From Litsea cubeba (lineage: Eukaryota > Streptophyta > Magnoliopsida > Laurales > Lauraceae): DNA of 64,000 nucleotides. Below, in pieces: positions 45,897-58,789 of this stretch; within the stretch, counting starts at the first letter, position 1, and each line of letters opens with the position of its first letter. The stretch is from positions 24,706,731 to 24,770,730 of the forward strand of contig CM022947.1 of assembly GCA_012931725.1 (NCBI GenBank), written 5' to 3'. The notes under the pieces are model-generated. The model ran no database searches and had not been told where the DNA came from. It saw nothing but the letters and a program-made list of their open reading frames with translations. Position numbers and translations under genes: made by a program.

Positions 45897-47417
45897 CTAA
45901 CTGATTGGGTCTTCAAAGATTGTCAGCGCCCCTTTAAAGGCTGCTCTTGTGGGTTCGGTGTGACCCGTTCTTCTATCAGAACCTTCTCCAAACTCCCTCT
46001 GTCTCCTAGACCCCTCTTCCGTCACGCAAGCCCACCTTGGCTCAGGTGCTCTCATGTCTTCTTCCAATTTTATGAACTCTTCGATCCACTTCATCAGCTC
46101 TGATTGTGTGGTTGGGGATCGCTTTGTCAACGATTGGCGAAGCTGACTCTCCTTCGGTAGCCCGAGCTTGAAGGTTGCCACAGCCACTTGTTCGTTACTC
46201 CCTTCTACCTCATTATAAAGGCGCTAGTAACGAGCGCTGAACTCCTTCAGGCTCTCCGATCTCTGCTTCTTAAGAGACAACAACGCCCCAATGTCCTTGG
46301 GTTGCTTGGAATTTGTTACAAAATGAGTAACAAAAGATCCAGCAAGCTCCCGAAAGCTACAGATCGATTTCGGCTCTAGGCAGGAGAACCATTTCAAGGT
46401 CAGGTCTCCCAAACTCGAGGGAAAAACCTTGCACATCACTGGCTCATTCCTTATCCACAATGCCATGGAATGTTGGTAATGCTGGACGTGGTTGGCGGGA
46501 TCGGAGATTCCATCATGGACCCTCAACTTGGGGATCGAGAATCGCTGAGGAGGGTCCTCTTTTCCAATCTCCTCCGAGAATGGAGATTATAAATTTTGTG
46601 CATTTCCCAAGTTCCTTGCTTTGGTCGGATTCTCCTGAGGGGACTTCTGGTTTGCTAATGCCTTCTTGATGAGGGCCTATACGTCTTCCTCAGCAAGCGC
46701 CCTTGGAATTGTTTTCTTTCTTGGAACCCCTCCATTTTTAGCACCCCGTGTTTGGACTTTGGTCTCCTCCTCTCTTCGTAGTCGGGAGCTTAAAGTCCTA
46801 CTCCCTTCATCTCCTGCTCAGGCCTTAGCTCGGATTCGCCAAGCTTTTGATTCAGAATGGTGACATCTGGCCCCCCGTACATTGGTGCTACTTTGGCGCT
46901 CCATTCTCCCGATTTCACGAGCGGTTTCCAAACCTTTCCGAGCATCCTCCGGACTTGGGGGGCGTCCCTCCGCCTCCTTTGCTGCCTCCAATTCCAACAG
47001 CAAGCAATTGATCTTTTCCTTTCGCTGCTTCATTCCCTGTGTCAGGTCTCGAACAGCTTCTCTGTAAGACTGCTCCAAGCGGACATTTGCGTCCCGCGAC
47101 GGAGCTCGTATTTGGTGGTCATGACCCTGCCTCTGGTGGGGTCCTTTTTGCCATTTATCCACAGATGGTGAGTTTATGGCATGGCTTGGGTTGGCGCGGT
47201 ATACCTCTGACTGGATCCGTCCTTTTTTGCTTGGAAGGGGGTCGGTCCGATCACTATCTGTGTATGTAACATATTCAACATCTAGGCCACCAAAGTGGTT
47301 GACTACAGGATCCTTTCCTGGGCGTCTTCGTCGCCCTTTATTATGGGTTGCCTCTATTTGAGACTGAGATCGTCCAGCCTGGTGCTGTGATCCTAGACCA
47401 AGCTCTTGATCTGCCAT
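45897..47417 (-). pseudogene. TR-GAG gag, copy 2, full length in one frame with four stops
   Basis: From the MADQELGLG start at 47417 the frame runs through a charged N-terminal region, the Retrotrans_gag capsid segment (46547-46224: FSIPKLRVHDGISDP, CKVFPSSLGDLTLKWF) and the C-terminal segment (VAVATFKLGLPKESQ, WIEEFIKLEED) to 45897. In-frame stops are TGA 46820-46818, TAG 46679-46677, TAA 46589-46587 and TAG 46226-46224. The TGA is also in copy 1; the TAA is private to copy 2, since copy 1 encodes Glu there. No zinc knuckle was recognised. Confidence 0.85.
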
Positions 47418-47483
47418 ATCTCTCAGCAAGAAGAAGCGTTAGTGGATGATTTTCCTCCTTCGCTTCCCACAGACGGCGCCAAT

Positions 47484-48032
47484 TGTAAGGTCTAATTTTG
47501 ATTAGTCCGAGGACTGGAGGTTAGCTCGGCTTGTCGATGGCGAGGTTGACCTTCCTTCGCTTTCGTATCAAATCTCTTTTCCTAAATCATAGAAAATAAC
47601 CGTGAATACTTGATCGGGTGGTCCGACCGAGGATCTTCCGATGCTTAAGTTAGCCTTTGGAACCGTGTTTTCGTTCTGATTAGAGTTGTGGTTCAAAAAT
47701 TGCATACCTGTCATTTCTCTTCTTTTTTCCTTATATCCTTTTCATTAGTCCCTGGATTCTTGCCCTCCATCTGCGCACGTTCACTCTTCCCCATCATGGT
47801 AGGCGGTAACTGTCAGGCTTTAGATTATGGAGCGTTTTTCTCCTCCCATTCAAGGCTCCATTACTTCTCTTCATGCCGGCCGTTAGTGGTCATTCATTTC
47901 CCCCCTTTTCCTCTCTTCTGTCAGCTGTTAATGGTCATTCATTTCCCCATTTTTCTCTCTTCTGCCAGCTGTCCCTAGCACCTTTCCCACTAAGGTATGT
48001 GAGAAGATCATGGGATATTTCTTTCCCCCAGA
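47484..48032 (-). repeat. 5' LTR of the TR-GAG element, copy 2
   Basis: 549 bp, same length as in copy 1. The last base pair before the TSD is changed (CAGA for CACA). Confidence 0.87.
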
Positions 48033-48316
48033 GCAGTCAATTGAGCTTAGACACCTGCACGGGCATCGGACTCAATTAATTCTTACATTGTGATGTCCAG
48101 GTCATGTGGATTCCGTTGGGCAATTTTCACCTGCACACTCTTGAAAATCCGACCTACACATTAGGTTGATTTGATTTTTCTTAATAGCATTAAATTTTCA
48201 GTCCTTACCTCCAAGTCAATATGGAATTGCAAGATTTTGCCTTTCAATTTGAGAATAATCTTCGAAAACTTACATATCCAATTACTTATTGACAATTATA
48301 TATCGATAATATTCAG

Positions 48317-48662
48317 GTGAGAACTAGTTCTCACATATTATATATGAGAACTTTTTTTGTGGGGCCCACATTAGGGGATGGGACCGGGGGGATGGAAAGG
48401 TCTATGTGAGACCACCGCAAGTATCAAGTTTGACCCCAAACCCATGAACCTAACCCTTCATATGTGGCCCCACAAGTTTAATGACTTCATATTAAAAAAA
48501 GAACATTCAACCATCGATGTAACGGTTCAGTCCATTCGAATGTGTGTTAATCCTTGTGATTAGAGACTATAGGGGGTTCTCTATTGGTTGCTAGGTTTGG
48601 ATGAGTTGCTAATTAAAGTCCACCAAAAAATTCTCATATAATATTTGAGAATTAGTTTTCAC
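48317..48662. mobile_element. MITE with 24-bp terminal inverted repeats, copy 2
   Basis: Counterpart of 28827-29172, same length. Left end GTGAGAACTAGTTCTCACAT, right end TTAGTTTTCAC. Non-coding. Confidence 0.7.
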
Positions 48663-48832
48663 TTAAATATTTTCCATTATATATTATATATATATATATG
48701 AAGCGAAATGGAAATTTGATTTTTGACCATTTATAACTATTTTGACAATCCCTTAAATCTACGAGAAACGTTTCCTCCCCCAGGCCAACGTTTTCTCTTC
48801 TTCGCAGCCCTTTAACTTCGCACAAACTAGTC

Positions 48833-48840
<8 letters not shown>

Positions 48841-48898
<58 letters not shown>
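48841..48898. repeat. (CT)29 microsatellite
   Basis: 58 bp of perfect CT dinucleotides. Copy 1 at the same place (about 29352-29362) has only about five, so the array expanded in copy 2 or contracted in copy 1 after the duplication. The Arg-Glu open frame on the opposite strand is an artefact of this repeat. Confidence 0.95.
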
Positions 48899-48901
<3 letters not shown>

Positions 48902-50773
48902 GAGTCGCGATGCAATCCCTCTCTAGCTTCGGTTCTATATTTCTCTACATCTCTGCATTTTTTCCCACTCTTCATCTCTGCATCTTCCTTGGTGAGATTA
49001 TGTAACTGGGGTCTGTTGTTGTTGAGATGTTGAATAACTGCAGCATAAGTTTGTTGAAATAAGCATTAATTTATGCAAATGGGTTATGGACTTTTTCATG
49101 GTAATTTCTCTTCGGTTGAAATCCTGTGTCTCACCTCACCCATGCTTCCGGCAGTGATGGGAGTGAACTATGGGCCTCCAACTACTGAAATGGGAACCCT
49201 TTGAATTGGTTTTAACTGCTGAAATAGTGAAATGAAAAAGGTATTTTTAACTTTGAATTGTTACGCTGCACATGTGGAAAGCTGGTGTACCCAGGATTCA
49301 AACTCTGGTACATCAATCGCAACTCCCGACATCTATTCGATATTGTTCCTCAAAGAAAAAAAAATTATCTCTTTCTCTCTCTTTTTTTTTCTAGTTTTTT
49401 TTTTTTAATTAATGGTTGTGCCGATCTCCATCGACTTCTTGATATTATTCCTTTGGTTTTTTATTTTCAAAGTTTTAATTTGAATTTTCTTGGGTTTGCA
49501 GATCAGCTTCATGTATTGTCAGCTCTTCCAAGAGAAGTCTCAATTCTGTCGAGCACACTGGTCATATTGGTTGGAGAGGGTATGGAATTTTATTCATTTT
49601 CTGAAGTGGGTTTTACTTATTGAAACAATATAATAAACTTGAGAATGTCATTTGGATCTCAGATCTTGAATTAATCCATTTTTTGTTGATTATACAACCT
49701 TTATTTTTCTTCAAAGAGTGATGTGTTTACTCCTATGCAGAAGTGTGAGTTGCCAAATGCCTATAGCCTATAGGATCTTCATAAGTTGCCAAATGCCTAT
49801 AAGATATTCACAGGTTAGCCTCTGTGCCATGTTTGGCGATTTCTATACTAAGAGTTTTACATGTAGTTTAAGCTTATGCATATCCTGTTAGCAATTGATT
49901 CTGAGTAAATTGTAAATGGACATTATATAAACATTTCTTTAGCTTGCTGACTGAAAATCCATGATTGCCTAAACACCCATTACCTTATGAAAATGAATGA
50001 GAAGAGAAAAGGACACAAATTTTATGTTTTTCAAAGAAATGTTAAACTTTTATAGCAGATCCAACTCCTTCTTTTTTATTTAACCCTGACAAGTTCATGC
50101 AAATATTGGCATATTTTCTTAGAAAACCATAATATATTATTTAATTCAAAAAATGCATTGAGCTTTCTAAGTATTATTCTATTGTAAACAATTCTTATGT
50201 CATCTTGGTGGGCTCCACAAACAACATTCCAACCAAGGTGGGGACTTTCAGACAAATCACAATCATTCGTCCTTGAGATATATATATATATAATATAATA
50301 TAAGATGAAAGAAAGTTTGATATACTTATTATCCAGGGGCAGACAAAGTTGAGCGTCATTGCACCTGCAGTCATAGGACTTGAGTTTATGGTTTCTTTTT
50401 CTTTTTCCTTTTTTTTTTTTTTTGTTGCTTTTGATCAAAAGGACCTAAGAGAATTACACAAAGAATCATACATGTGATTTTTTCATATTTTCTTTAATGC
50501 GGTGTTCTGAATACTGAAATATGAAATAAAGATAATGGAGTTTTTCATGTGATAGATGTCTAATGGAGGAAATGTTTATTTCATAAATTATCTTTCTTCT
50601 TCGCGCTTTTCACTGAATATGATGATGATGATCCAATCATATAAGATCAAGCTTGTAGATTACAATGAAATTGTACCCCAAATGGCTAAAACAGATATAT
50701 TCACTCTTTTTTTTTTGCTAAAAGACATATTTAGTTTGAATTCACACATAATGATGTTTGATTGTTTTGTTTT
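48899..50773. other. AT-rich non-coding sequence of duplication copy 2
   Basis: Matches 29363-31274 of copy 1. No recognisable gene. Small indels against copy 1 occur around 49900 and 50350-50430. Confidence 0.6.
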
Positions 50774-51589
50774 TGTAGGGGGATGCGAAATCGCTGGTCC
50801 CCCCCAGGGGATAGGCGGGGCCCAGGGCCCCGGGCCTATTGTATACACTTCAGGAGACGTGGCTCCCTAATCATGCATTTGTCCCGGGCAGGAGCGTGTC
50901 ACGTACCCAGGGGCCTCCCCAGGAGTCGATCCCATGACCTCACCTTAAAGTGATTTATGGACTTACCCTGGTACCACTTGATCACTTTAAGGTGAGGTCA
51001 TGGGATCGACTCCTGGGGAGGCCCCTGGGTACGTGACACGCTCCTGCCCGGGACAAATGCATGATTAGGGAGCCACGTCTCCTGAAGTGTATACAATAGG
51101 CCCGGGGCCCTGGGCCCCGCCTATCCCCTGGGGGGGACCAGCGATTTCGCATCCCCCTACAAAAAGGCCGGCCTTTTTGTAGGAGGGTAGGATTTCATTC
51201 TAAGTACCTGACACCTCCCCACGGGGAATAGGCGGGGCCCAGGGCCCCAGGCCTATTGTATACACTTCAGGAGACGTGGCTCCCTAATCATGCATTTGTC
51301 CCGGGCAGGAGCGTGTCACGTACCCAGGGGCCTCCCCAGGAGTCGATCCCATGACCTCACCTTAAAGTGATTTATGGACTTTCCCTGGTACCACTTGAGC
51401 TAGCTCAAGTGGTACCAGGGAAAGTCCATAAATCACTTTAAGGTGAGGTCATGGGATCGACTCCTGGGGAGGCCACTCTACGGAGCCAAAGCATGATTAC
51501 GGAGCCTCGTCTCCCGAAGTGTACACAAATGCGCCCCGGATAGTGGACTCCACATCCGTGGGGGGACCCGCGATATCGCATCCCCTACA
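50774..51589. mobile_element. Palindromic, SINE-derived composite insertion
   Basis: 816 bp starting TGTAGGGGGATGCG and ending GCATCCCCTACA, with an exact TSD GTTTT (50769-50773 and 51590-51594). Copy 1 has the empty site at 31270-31274. Three nested palindromes: arms 50774-50954 and 50981-51161 (181 bp each, no mismatch seen, 26-nt loop); 28-nt palindrome 51156-51183 around GGCCGGCC; arms 51329-51401 and 51402-51474 (73 bp each, no loop). The repeated half-unit has Pol III-like A and B boxes, so the structure looks like SINE copies joined head to head. No protein is encoded. Confidence 0.8.
51401..51464 (+). promoter_or_regulatory. Pol III-like A and B boxes of the SINE unit
   Basis: A box TAGCTCAAGTGG at 51401-51412 fits TRGCNNAGYGG apart from one extra base. 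B box GGGATCGACTCC at 51453-51464 fits GGTTCGANTCC with one or two changes. Spacing of about 40 nt is normal for tRNA-derived SINEs. The same boxes occur in inverted orientation in the adjoining arm. Confidence 0.55.
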
Positions 51590-51594
51590 GTTTT

Positions 51595-54500
51595 CATTGT
51601 TTAGCTGTATTTCTTTTTTAGTTGCTTGGTTGTTGTTGTTGTTTTTTTTTCTTTTCCGGCTAGACTGAGTTTTTTCTGTCTGTTTTGTTCAGATTTTTTT
51701 TTCCATTTTTTAATTGGATCTTATTTTCTTTTCTAAATGAATTGCAATCAACTTCCTGTTCTCACTCAATATTTACATGTGGTCCTGTTTGTTGTTTAGA
51801 TTACAAGATTTATAGATGACATTACTCTCTTTTGTTGTTGTTATTTATCTTTTTCCTTCTTTTCTTATTTTTTTGAAAGGATCTTTTTCCTTCTTCTCCT
51901 TTGCATCACATGCTCTGTTTGTAAAATCTTCAATATAGAAATGTAAGATTACATAGTTTTGAAACTTTTGCATGTGATATGTATTATTAAGTATTCAAAG
52001 GTTTTCATTTGGTCATTTTAGCTTTCTTCAGAACATTTGAAATTATTAGATCCCACATCTAAAATGGGGCTTATCAGTCTAGATATGAGCCCTTTAGTTG
52101 GTGAGTTATTGTTCCATCCAAGTTGATATCAGCATTTGGAACTCTATATTTTCCTTGCCACAACTCCTTTGGAGCCTCAGGTTATCCTCTTTTGCCCCTC
52201 TCTGCTACATATTTATCAGGTCTCTTCGCGTTTCAAGCATTGAGGGGAGTAGGAAGAAGAGAAACTTGGAACATTCCAAATTGAACTAGAATCATTGACG
52301 TGTTATTAATTTCTCTGTTGCTTATAATTGACCGAAGTATTAGGATTGTCAATCATATGATTGGCAATCCGTATGATTTTTGAGGCATGATCTAACCATG
52401 GTAGCCAATCATATCAAATCATTGGACCATGTATATGGTTCATATCCTCAGGTCAATTTTCTAATCCTACCTCTTTCCAATCATCACATGAGGCTGTAAG
52501 TTTAAGTATTTAGTAAAATTCTTATTCACTTTTCACACACCTTATATTGACATGCCTAATTTAGAGCACAACTATGGCAGTGTGTTAATTGGTGGGTCAA
52601 AAGTCCAACCACTGTGAGGTTCATATTTCATTTCAGATTGGTTTCCACGATGTTTACGGTTCAACTATACTTTTCATGTGGCTCACTATTTTTGCCAAAT
52701 TTATATGCTACAGTAACATCCCTTGAGTTATTGTTATGCTTATAGACATACCTCTAAGCTCATGAACAACAGTGGGGTTACTAAATTTGGGGAGAGCAAA
52801 ACGCTTTTATTGTTAACGAAAAGTAACGTAAAATTGCACTCAAGAGATTATGAATAGTAAATATTTTAAGAATTTAATATCTGAATATTCTAAAAGCTAT
52901 CTTGCATCTTGTTGGATTGTGGATGCACATTTGATTAATATCTAGATCCAGTCCTTTGAATCCTATTAGATCTGGCCCAAATGTAGCCAATTGGGTGATA
53001 TAACTCTAAACAGTCCATATTGTGAGAGACTAGAATCTCTAAGAATTTGTGCATGGTTCATTGACAGTCCTATGATAGAGCCAAAAGCATTGTTTAAAGG
53101 CTCTATAGTAAGTGGTTTACACTTACATGTCATGTGCTTTCTTTTTTTTTTTTTGAATGGTTACTATCATTAAATAAAGCAAACAATGGGTTACACTTAC
53201 ATGTCATGTGCTTTTTTTTTTTGATGGTTACTTTCATTAAATAAAGCAAACAATGGGTTACACTTACATGTCATGTGCTTTCTTATAGATCCTTCTTACT
53301 GTCTATGAAATTCTTTTGAAAATATTGTTTATTGCTCCTTATAATTTGTCTATTGTCCATTAAACATATACATATTGCCTATTGATAATGGTTGTTCTTA
53401 GTTATCATTTTCTGTAATGGATGTTGGAAATATGTTGCAAGTGGTTGTCTTTTTAGGGTGATAAATTAATATCATTGGTGAAGTTGAAAGTATGGAGAAT
53501 TATGGAATGATATTGTACACTTAATTCATGTTTAGTGTTTTTATTTATTTATTTTTTGTGACAGAGAATCTTCGATCACTGGAAATGTTGCTGCTTGCAT
53601 TACAAATATCACTGATTTTGATTATTGCTTTTGCTTCATGATTTTCTAGGCACAAAATTGATTGCTATAGATAAGATAGTGAAGGGATTCACAGAAACAA
53701 ATGACATGGATGTTTTGCGAATTGTTCTATGTTATTATTGGGAATGGAAAAAAACTATTTTTATTAGATAATATTATTGTCTTTTTTCATGTTCTCAATA
53801 CATTCTCTCTTGTTTTTTTTTTTTTTTTTGCTAGGCTGAGCTTTTTAAGTCCGCTTTTTTAAAAGCAATAAATTTACTATTATAAAAAAAGGATATTTGT
53901 AAACACACAAATGAGAGCTCTGCATTGCATAATCTAAGGCTTCCACAAGTCATGTTGGTTTGTTCTTTTCATAACCAGTTATATATAACTTGATTAAGGG
54001 GCAAATTGGCTTGGTTTTTCAGGATGTTAATTTAGCTCTCAGATGAAACGCCCAATCACTTGGCAGTAACTAAAATAAACGAAATTGCAAATGAAATACC
54101 ATCACGGATTATGAAATGGAAATTGCATCACCTCACATGCTTCCACATTTCACCTTTTCATGCATATTAAACAGTACGTTTAAGTGATTCTTCCATCTCT
54201 TTTACAGGAAAAAGTATCCATCATGCACATTGTAACTCAAGTACCTGAGGGTTATAGTTAAGTGCTATATTGGAACATTTACAAATTGTTGAGTATATGT
54301 ATAGGATGTAAAAGTTGTACAAAATTGTGATTGAGTGAGAATTGTAGCTTTAATTCCTTTTTCATGATGTACATGGCTTGGTTTCCATTTTGTACTTCTA
54401 AAGTCCAATTCTTTCAATATTATCATCATTTGAAGTTTCTAAGAAATTCATCTACTGTGATTACCTTTCTTATTTAATAAGATCCTTATAATTAAAAATA

Positions 54501-55982
54501 AGAAAATAATCCAGTAGTCTTATTTTTAGTGAAAAATTGTGGTTCATGATGAAAGTTTTCTGTTTTTAAGTGTAATTCTTTTATGAAAATTAAAATTTGA
54601 TAACACTTCCAAGCAGCAGAAAATTTTCTTTTCAAACATATATATAGGATTTTTTGAGTAGGTGCCGTTGATTTTCTGCTATGGCAAGTTTCCTTTTCCC
54701 GTCTTCTTTTATTCTCTTTGTTGATCGGATGATCTGATGATCTACTCCACGATTCCATAGATTGCTCAATATATTGACTTTTTACAGAAAATAAAGAAGA
54801 GGGCTGAACAATAGCCCATGTTGAATGAACCAAATTCAGTGTGTACCAAGAAAATCAAATCACGTGGCTTTGGATTGTTCGATCACTATGATTTTTTCAC
54901 CATAGAACATAAACTTTGGTTTTCGCTATGGTGGTTTGTAGATTTTGAACTTCTTCTAATTGCACATGCAGATTTTTTCCACTTCTTCCCTACTTCTTTC
55001 GGCATTTGAGACCTTTGATTGTCTCTGCATCATATGCCCAATCACCTCTTTTTGTTGAACTTACAAGTAAACACTTTTGGTCACAAACTTTAGTATTTCG
55101 GCTATCTTTATTTTCAATTTTTTATCTACTTACAGAAGTCTCATTGGTTTTTTCTTCTTTTTGGAATCTCGTGTAGTTTGATTTTATTTTCTATACTAAT
55201 GAGATTTAATTTTTATGTTTTAAAGGTATTAATTTAGTTGTGATCTTGTATAGAAATCTAACATGATAACTATTCACGCTATATGTGTTTGTTGAGTTAT
55301 CTAAGTTTAAGTTTTTGTTGAAGTACTTTGCACGGTATTGTTCATAGAGCACAGTTATTGTAAAATCATAAATTGATAACTATTTTATTGGATATGTGTT
55401 TTTTTAGCATGTCATGTGTATGTTATAGTGTGGGGTTTAGGGGATTTCGATTAATAAATTTTGCGGAGATTGATTTTGGTTTAGATATTGATGGATTCTT
55501 AATTTTTCTTTTGAAAGCTAATAATATATTATTTTTTTTATAATGCAGGTATCCTGTTGATATTAACCGGTCAAGACTAATCCTCCGGGCACACACACTC
55601 AATTCATACATGCACCGGGGTAAAATAATAATATATTGTGATCGCGTAGAAATCTTAATATATGATTTATTTTTGCTTTGTATGTGTTAAAATTTATATG
55701 TTGCCAGGCATTGTATATAGAGTAGTGATCAAGTAGAAATCTTAATCATCTTTCTGTTTTGCTTTGTATCTATTTGTTAGCATTGTACATGTCTGCTTAA
55801 ATCTCTGATCTAAAAACTATTCTTGAATCATGAACAATTTCTCTACTTAGATAGTCAACTATTCAGGTTATTTTACCACTTTTTTAATTAATAGATATAA
55901 AAATTTAATTCCTTCTTATTATCTTTTTTATACTAATAGAAATAAAAAGGCGTAATTTCATTAAATAACTAAAAACTGTTTT
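51595..55982. other. AT-rich non-coding sequence of duplication copy 2
   Basis: Matches 31275-33481 plus 38968-41131 of copy 1. CTCAA at 53794-53798 is the empty target of copia element 2. A short palindrome CAATCATATGATTG (about 52350) is present here but not in copy 1. No recognisable genes. Confidence 0.6.
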
Positions 55983-56012
55983 CCTGTGCTAAGCACGGGC
56001 CTGCTTTGCTAG
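55983..56012 (+). other. Helitron 3' terminus, copy 2
   Basis: Hairpin CCTGTGCTAAGCACGGG followed by nine bases and CTAG at 56009-56012, then T. Identical to 41132-41161. Confidence 0.65.
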
Positions 56013-56359
56013 TTATTATATATGAAGTTGACTGGGTATAATTGTTGAAATCAACAGATTTCACCAATTGATTTTGACCATTTTGATTTTTGATCGTCCC
56101 CTTAACTTCCCATACAAATGCATATGAATGTCACTCCTTCATGTCCTGGTATTCACGTCTACACCACACTTCTTCTATTTTAATTCCTTAACTCCCAGAT
56201 AAATGCATACGAATGTAACGCCTTCATGTCCTGGTACCAACTTCATGTCCTGCTATTCACATCTACTCCATGTTTCTTTAGATTCAATTAAATATTATCT
56301 CCTCCACATGTTTCTGATCTCATCTCCATCATGTAACAAGTCTTCTTGGACTGTTCATA

Positions 56360-56456
56360 GGCAAGTCCAACATCCTCTCGAGATTTACGAGGAACGAGTT
56401 CTGCTTGGAGTCCAAGTCCACCATCGGCGTCAAATTCACCACGCTCACGCTCCGGG
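56360..56456 (+). pseudogene. Captured Rab11/RABA-type GTPase exon fragment, copy 2
   Basis: Same fragment as 41510-41606 (GKSNILSRFTRNEFCLESKS, TIGVKF), with only a base change near the right end (CTCCGGG for CTCTGGG). Confidence 0.75.
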
Positions 56457-56689
56457 TTTGTGTAAGTTCATCATCTTTCATCTTGTTTCTGTTTGGGGGT
56501 TTTGTTTTTTCTGTTACTACCATATTAGAGTTATTTTTGAATTGATTGTTTTAGAAATTGATAGAGCATCTGAAAAGTATCCAAGTCATATGTGAAAATG
56601 GCATTGACTTAACATTCCCCACCCTGTCTCTGCTCTCCATCTCTCTTAAACTCTCCATCATTCTCTCTTAATGAAAGATGATGGCAATT

Positions 56690-58789
56690 TGTAAGACCCC
56701 GTCCCGAGTTAATCACGATTAACTCTTGTTAATTGAACTTATGGCTAATTAAGCGTAATTAATCGAATTAATGAGGGCTTAGGACCAAATTGACTTGGTT
56801 TAGCCTTAAAAGAATGAATTAAGCTTAACAAGCTTGTAAAATGGATTGAATGAGTTTTTGAACTCAAACTAGGAATTGAGGGACTTTTGTGTAAATACAT
56901 TTTTATACGTATTTAATCGAATATGGAAACTCTCGATGCCAACGCGCGTATCTCGAGGAGTACGTTCACTTTCGTCAAAGACTCGAAGTCATTTGACGAG
57001 TATTGAGTCAAGTGACCCTTCATTTGACTTGAATTGTAATTAATGGAGAATTATGCGGCTAAGTGCAATTTAGTTGCTTATATAAACTCAAGAGATTTCA
57101 ATTGAAACTCTTTTCCAAACCCTAGCCACTTTCCTCTTGGTTTCTCCCATTTCTCTCTTTCTTCCTTCAATTTTCACCATCAAACAAAGTCTCTTAGAGT
57201 TGTGTTGGAGAGAACTCAAGCTCTTCATCATCGTCATCATCTTCTTCAAGTCTATTTCCATTGGAGGAGTTGCAAAGCTTGGATTGAAGAGGATTCGATC
57301 TCAAGCTTAAGCTATACAAAGGGGTTTTTATGGATTTAGCATCAAGAGAGGCAAGTACTTGCGTGTTTTTATGATTTATGATGTATTAGAGTGGTTAGAG
57401 CTCAAATGGATCAAAAGCCAGAAGTTTGGCTTCAGAAAACCTGAAGCTCGAATGAGCTTCTGTGCATCTGTCGGTCGACCGACGAGCTGACCGACAGTTC
57501 TAGGATTTGATATCAGTGAATTCCAGCTCTATGGAATTCGAACCGATGCATGGTCGGTCGACCGATGACCTGACCGACGACACAAATCAGGAGATGGAGT
57601 GAAATTCCATCTTTCTGGAATTCTGACCGATGCATCATCGGTCAGCCGACATGATGAGGTCGGTCGACTGACAGATCGACCGACAACATAGAGAAATGGT
57701 TCAGGGAATTCTAGCTCTCTGTAATTCTGACCGACGCATCGTCGGTCAACCGCCCTGAAGCTGTCGGTCGACCGATAGGCCGACCGACAAGCTAACCGAC
57801 GTTGTGCAGAAATGCATTAAACTTGTCTGTTTTGAAGCCTAATGTATACAGGCTGAAAATTGTTAATGTATAATCCTTCATAGGTGTAAACTCAATTTTC
57901 CGAATACATGATTCAAATGATATTCATCAAAAATAGTATGTGTATTGGAAAATGAATGTTTCACTCATTTGCTTGGCTTAGAAGTCTGACTAGAATTGGT
58001 TAATCTCCACATTAGTATAGTCCTCAACCCAATGAACGAACTGTACGGTATATGAATTAAATAAATGAACCATTCCTGCTGCAGCAGATGTGAGAGGTGT
58101 TCCGGAACCTCGTCGAAGTTAGTGATCTCTGATCAAGACACTGACTTATTCCACACCATTTGATATTACCCAAGTCATGTAATTGAAAGTGAACAATCAT
58201 TGAATAAAGAGTGTCCTAGTAGATATCAACTTACTGATATTACTGGATCTGTTATTATGAATGGTAAAGAAATGTTATATGTATTGAATTGTTTCAATTG
58301 ATTATTGATAGCTAGAACTATCATACATATGTATGTATCTGTTGAACCATCGTGTTCATGGTACTATTGATGAATATCACAGGTACAGATGCCCGTGCCG
58401 GTCCTGCCGAGGCCGCGCCGCCAGCGGAGGATGCCCGCCCGATACCTCCAGGAGGTTTAATCGAGTGGATCTGATTCCGGAGTGCGATTGGAGTTCTTTT
58501 TGAGACAAATTAGAATCATATTTTGTAAATCATTTTGATATGTAATTAGAAGTCCCCGTATTGTATTAAGTATACGGTGGTTGACTTCCTCGAACGTAGA
58601 ACTGAACTTATGTATTATGTTTCGTCAATGTATATTTTCCGCAATTTTATACAGTTGACAGGTATTGTATTTGATATCCCTTGTGAGTTTCGTTTTAGCT
58701 TTTGTTAATTCGGAATTTACGGGAGTAAGTATACACTCGCGACTCGGGGTTTGTCCGAGTTAATCAAATCTCGGGACCGGGTCGTGACA
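56690..58789 (+). mobile_element. Solo LTR, gypsy (Tekay/Del-like ends)
   Basis: 2,100 bp with TG...CA ends, flanked by CAATT (56685-56689) and CAATC (58790-58794); copy 1 has the empty CAATT at 41835-41839. The ends form an imperfect inverted repeat, TGTAAGACCCCGTCCCGAG against the complement of the right end, TGTCACGACCCGGTCCCGAG. A TATA box (TATATAAA, 57079-57086) is followed by a CT-rich leader, consistent with U3-R-U5. There is no coding content, and no second LTR or internal region. It is best read as a solo LTR left by recombination. The family name is inferred from the ends only. Confidence 0.8.
57471..57802 (+). repeat. GTCGGTCGACCGAC minisatellite inside the solo LTR
   Basis: About three units of roughly 90-120 bp, each starting with TTCCA or TTCTAGCTCT, then GGAATTC and GACCGATGCAT, followed by several copies of the palindromic word TCGGTCGACCGA and half-words GACCGAC. 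The units differ by substitutions and by the number of palindromic words. An inverted-repeat-rich array of this kind in an LTR could form hairpins in the transcript. Confidence 0.8.

Larger units (their letters stand above)
43865..48032 (-). mobile_element. TR-GAG-like element, copy 2, uninterrupted
   Basis: 4,168 bp with LTRs at 43865-44428 and 47484-48032 and the same TSD GCAGT (43860-43864 and 48033-48037). It shows the undisturbed arrangement: 5' LTR, primer binding site TGGCGCCGTCTGTGGG (minus strand, ending near 47482), gag, protease, purine tract and 3' LTR. No RT or integrase is present. The right LTR ends CAGA rather than CACA, a private substitution. Confidence 0.9.

Noticed and set aside
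48652..48975. 107-codon open frame on the minus strand with a long Arg-Glu repeat
   Set aside because: It is the (CT)29 microsatellite read in one frame, and it is missing from duplicate copy 1.
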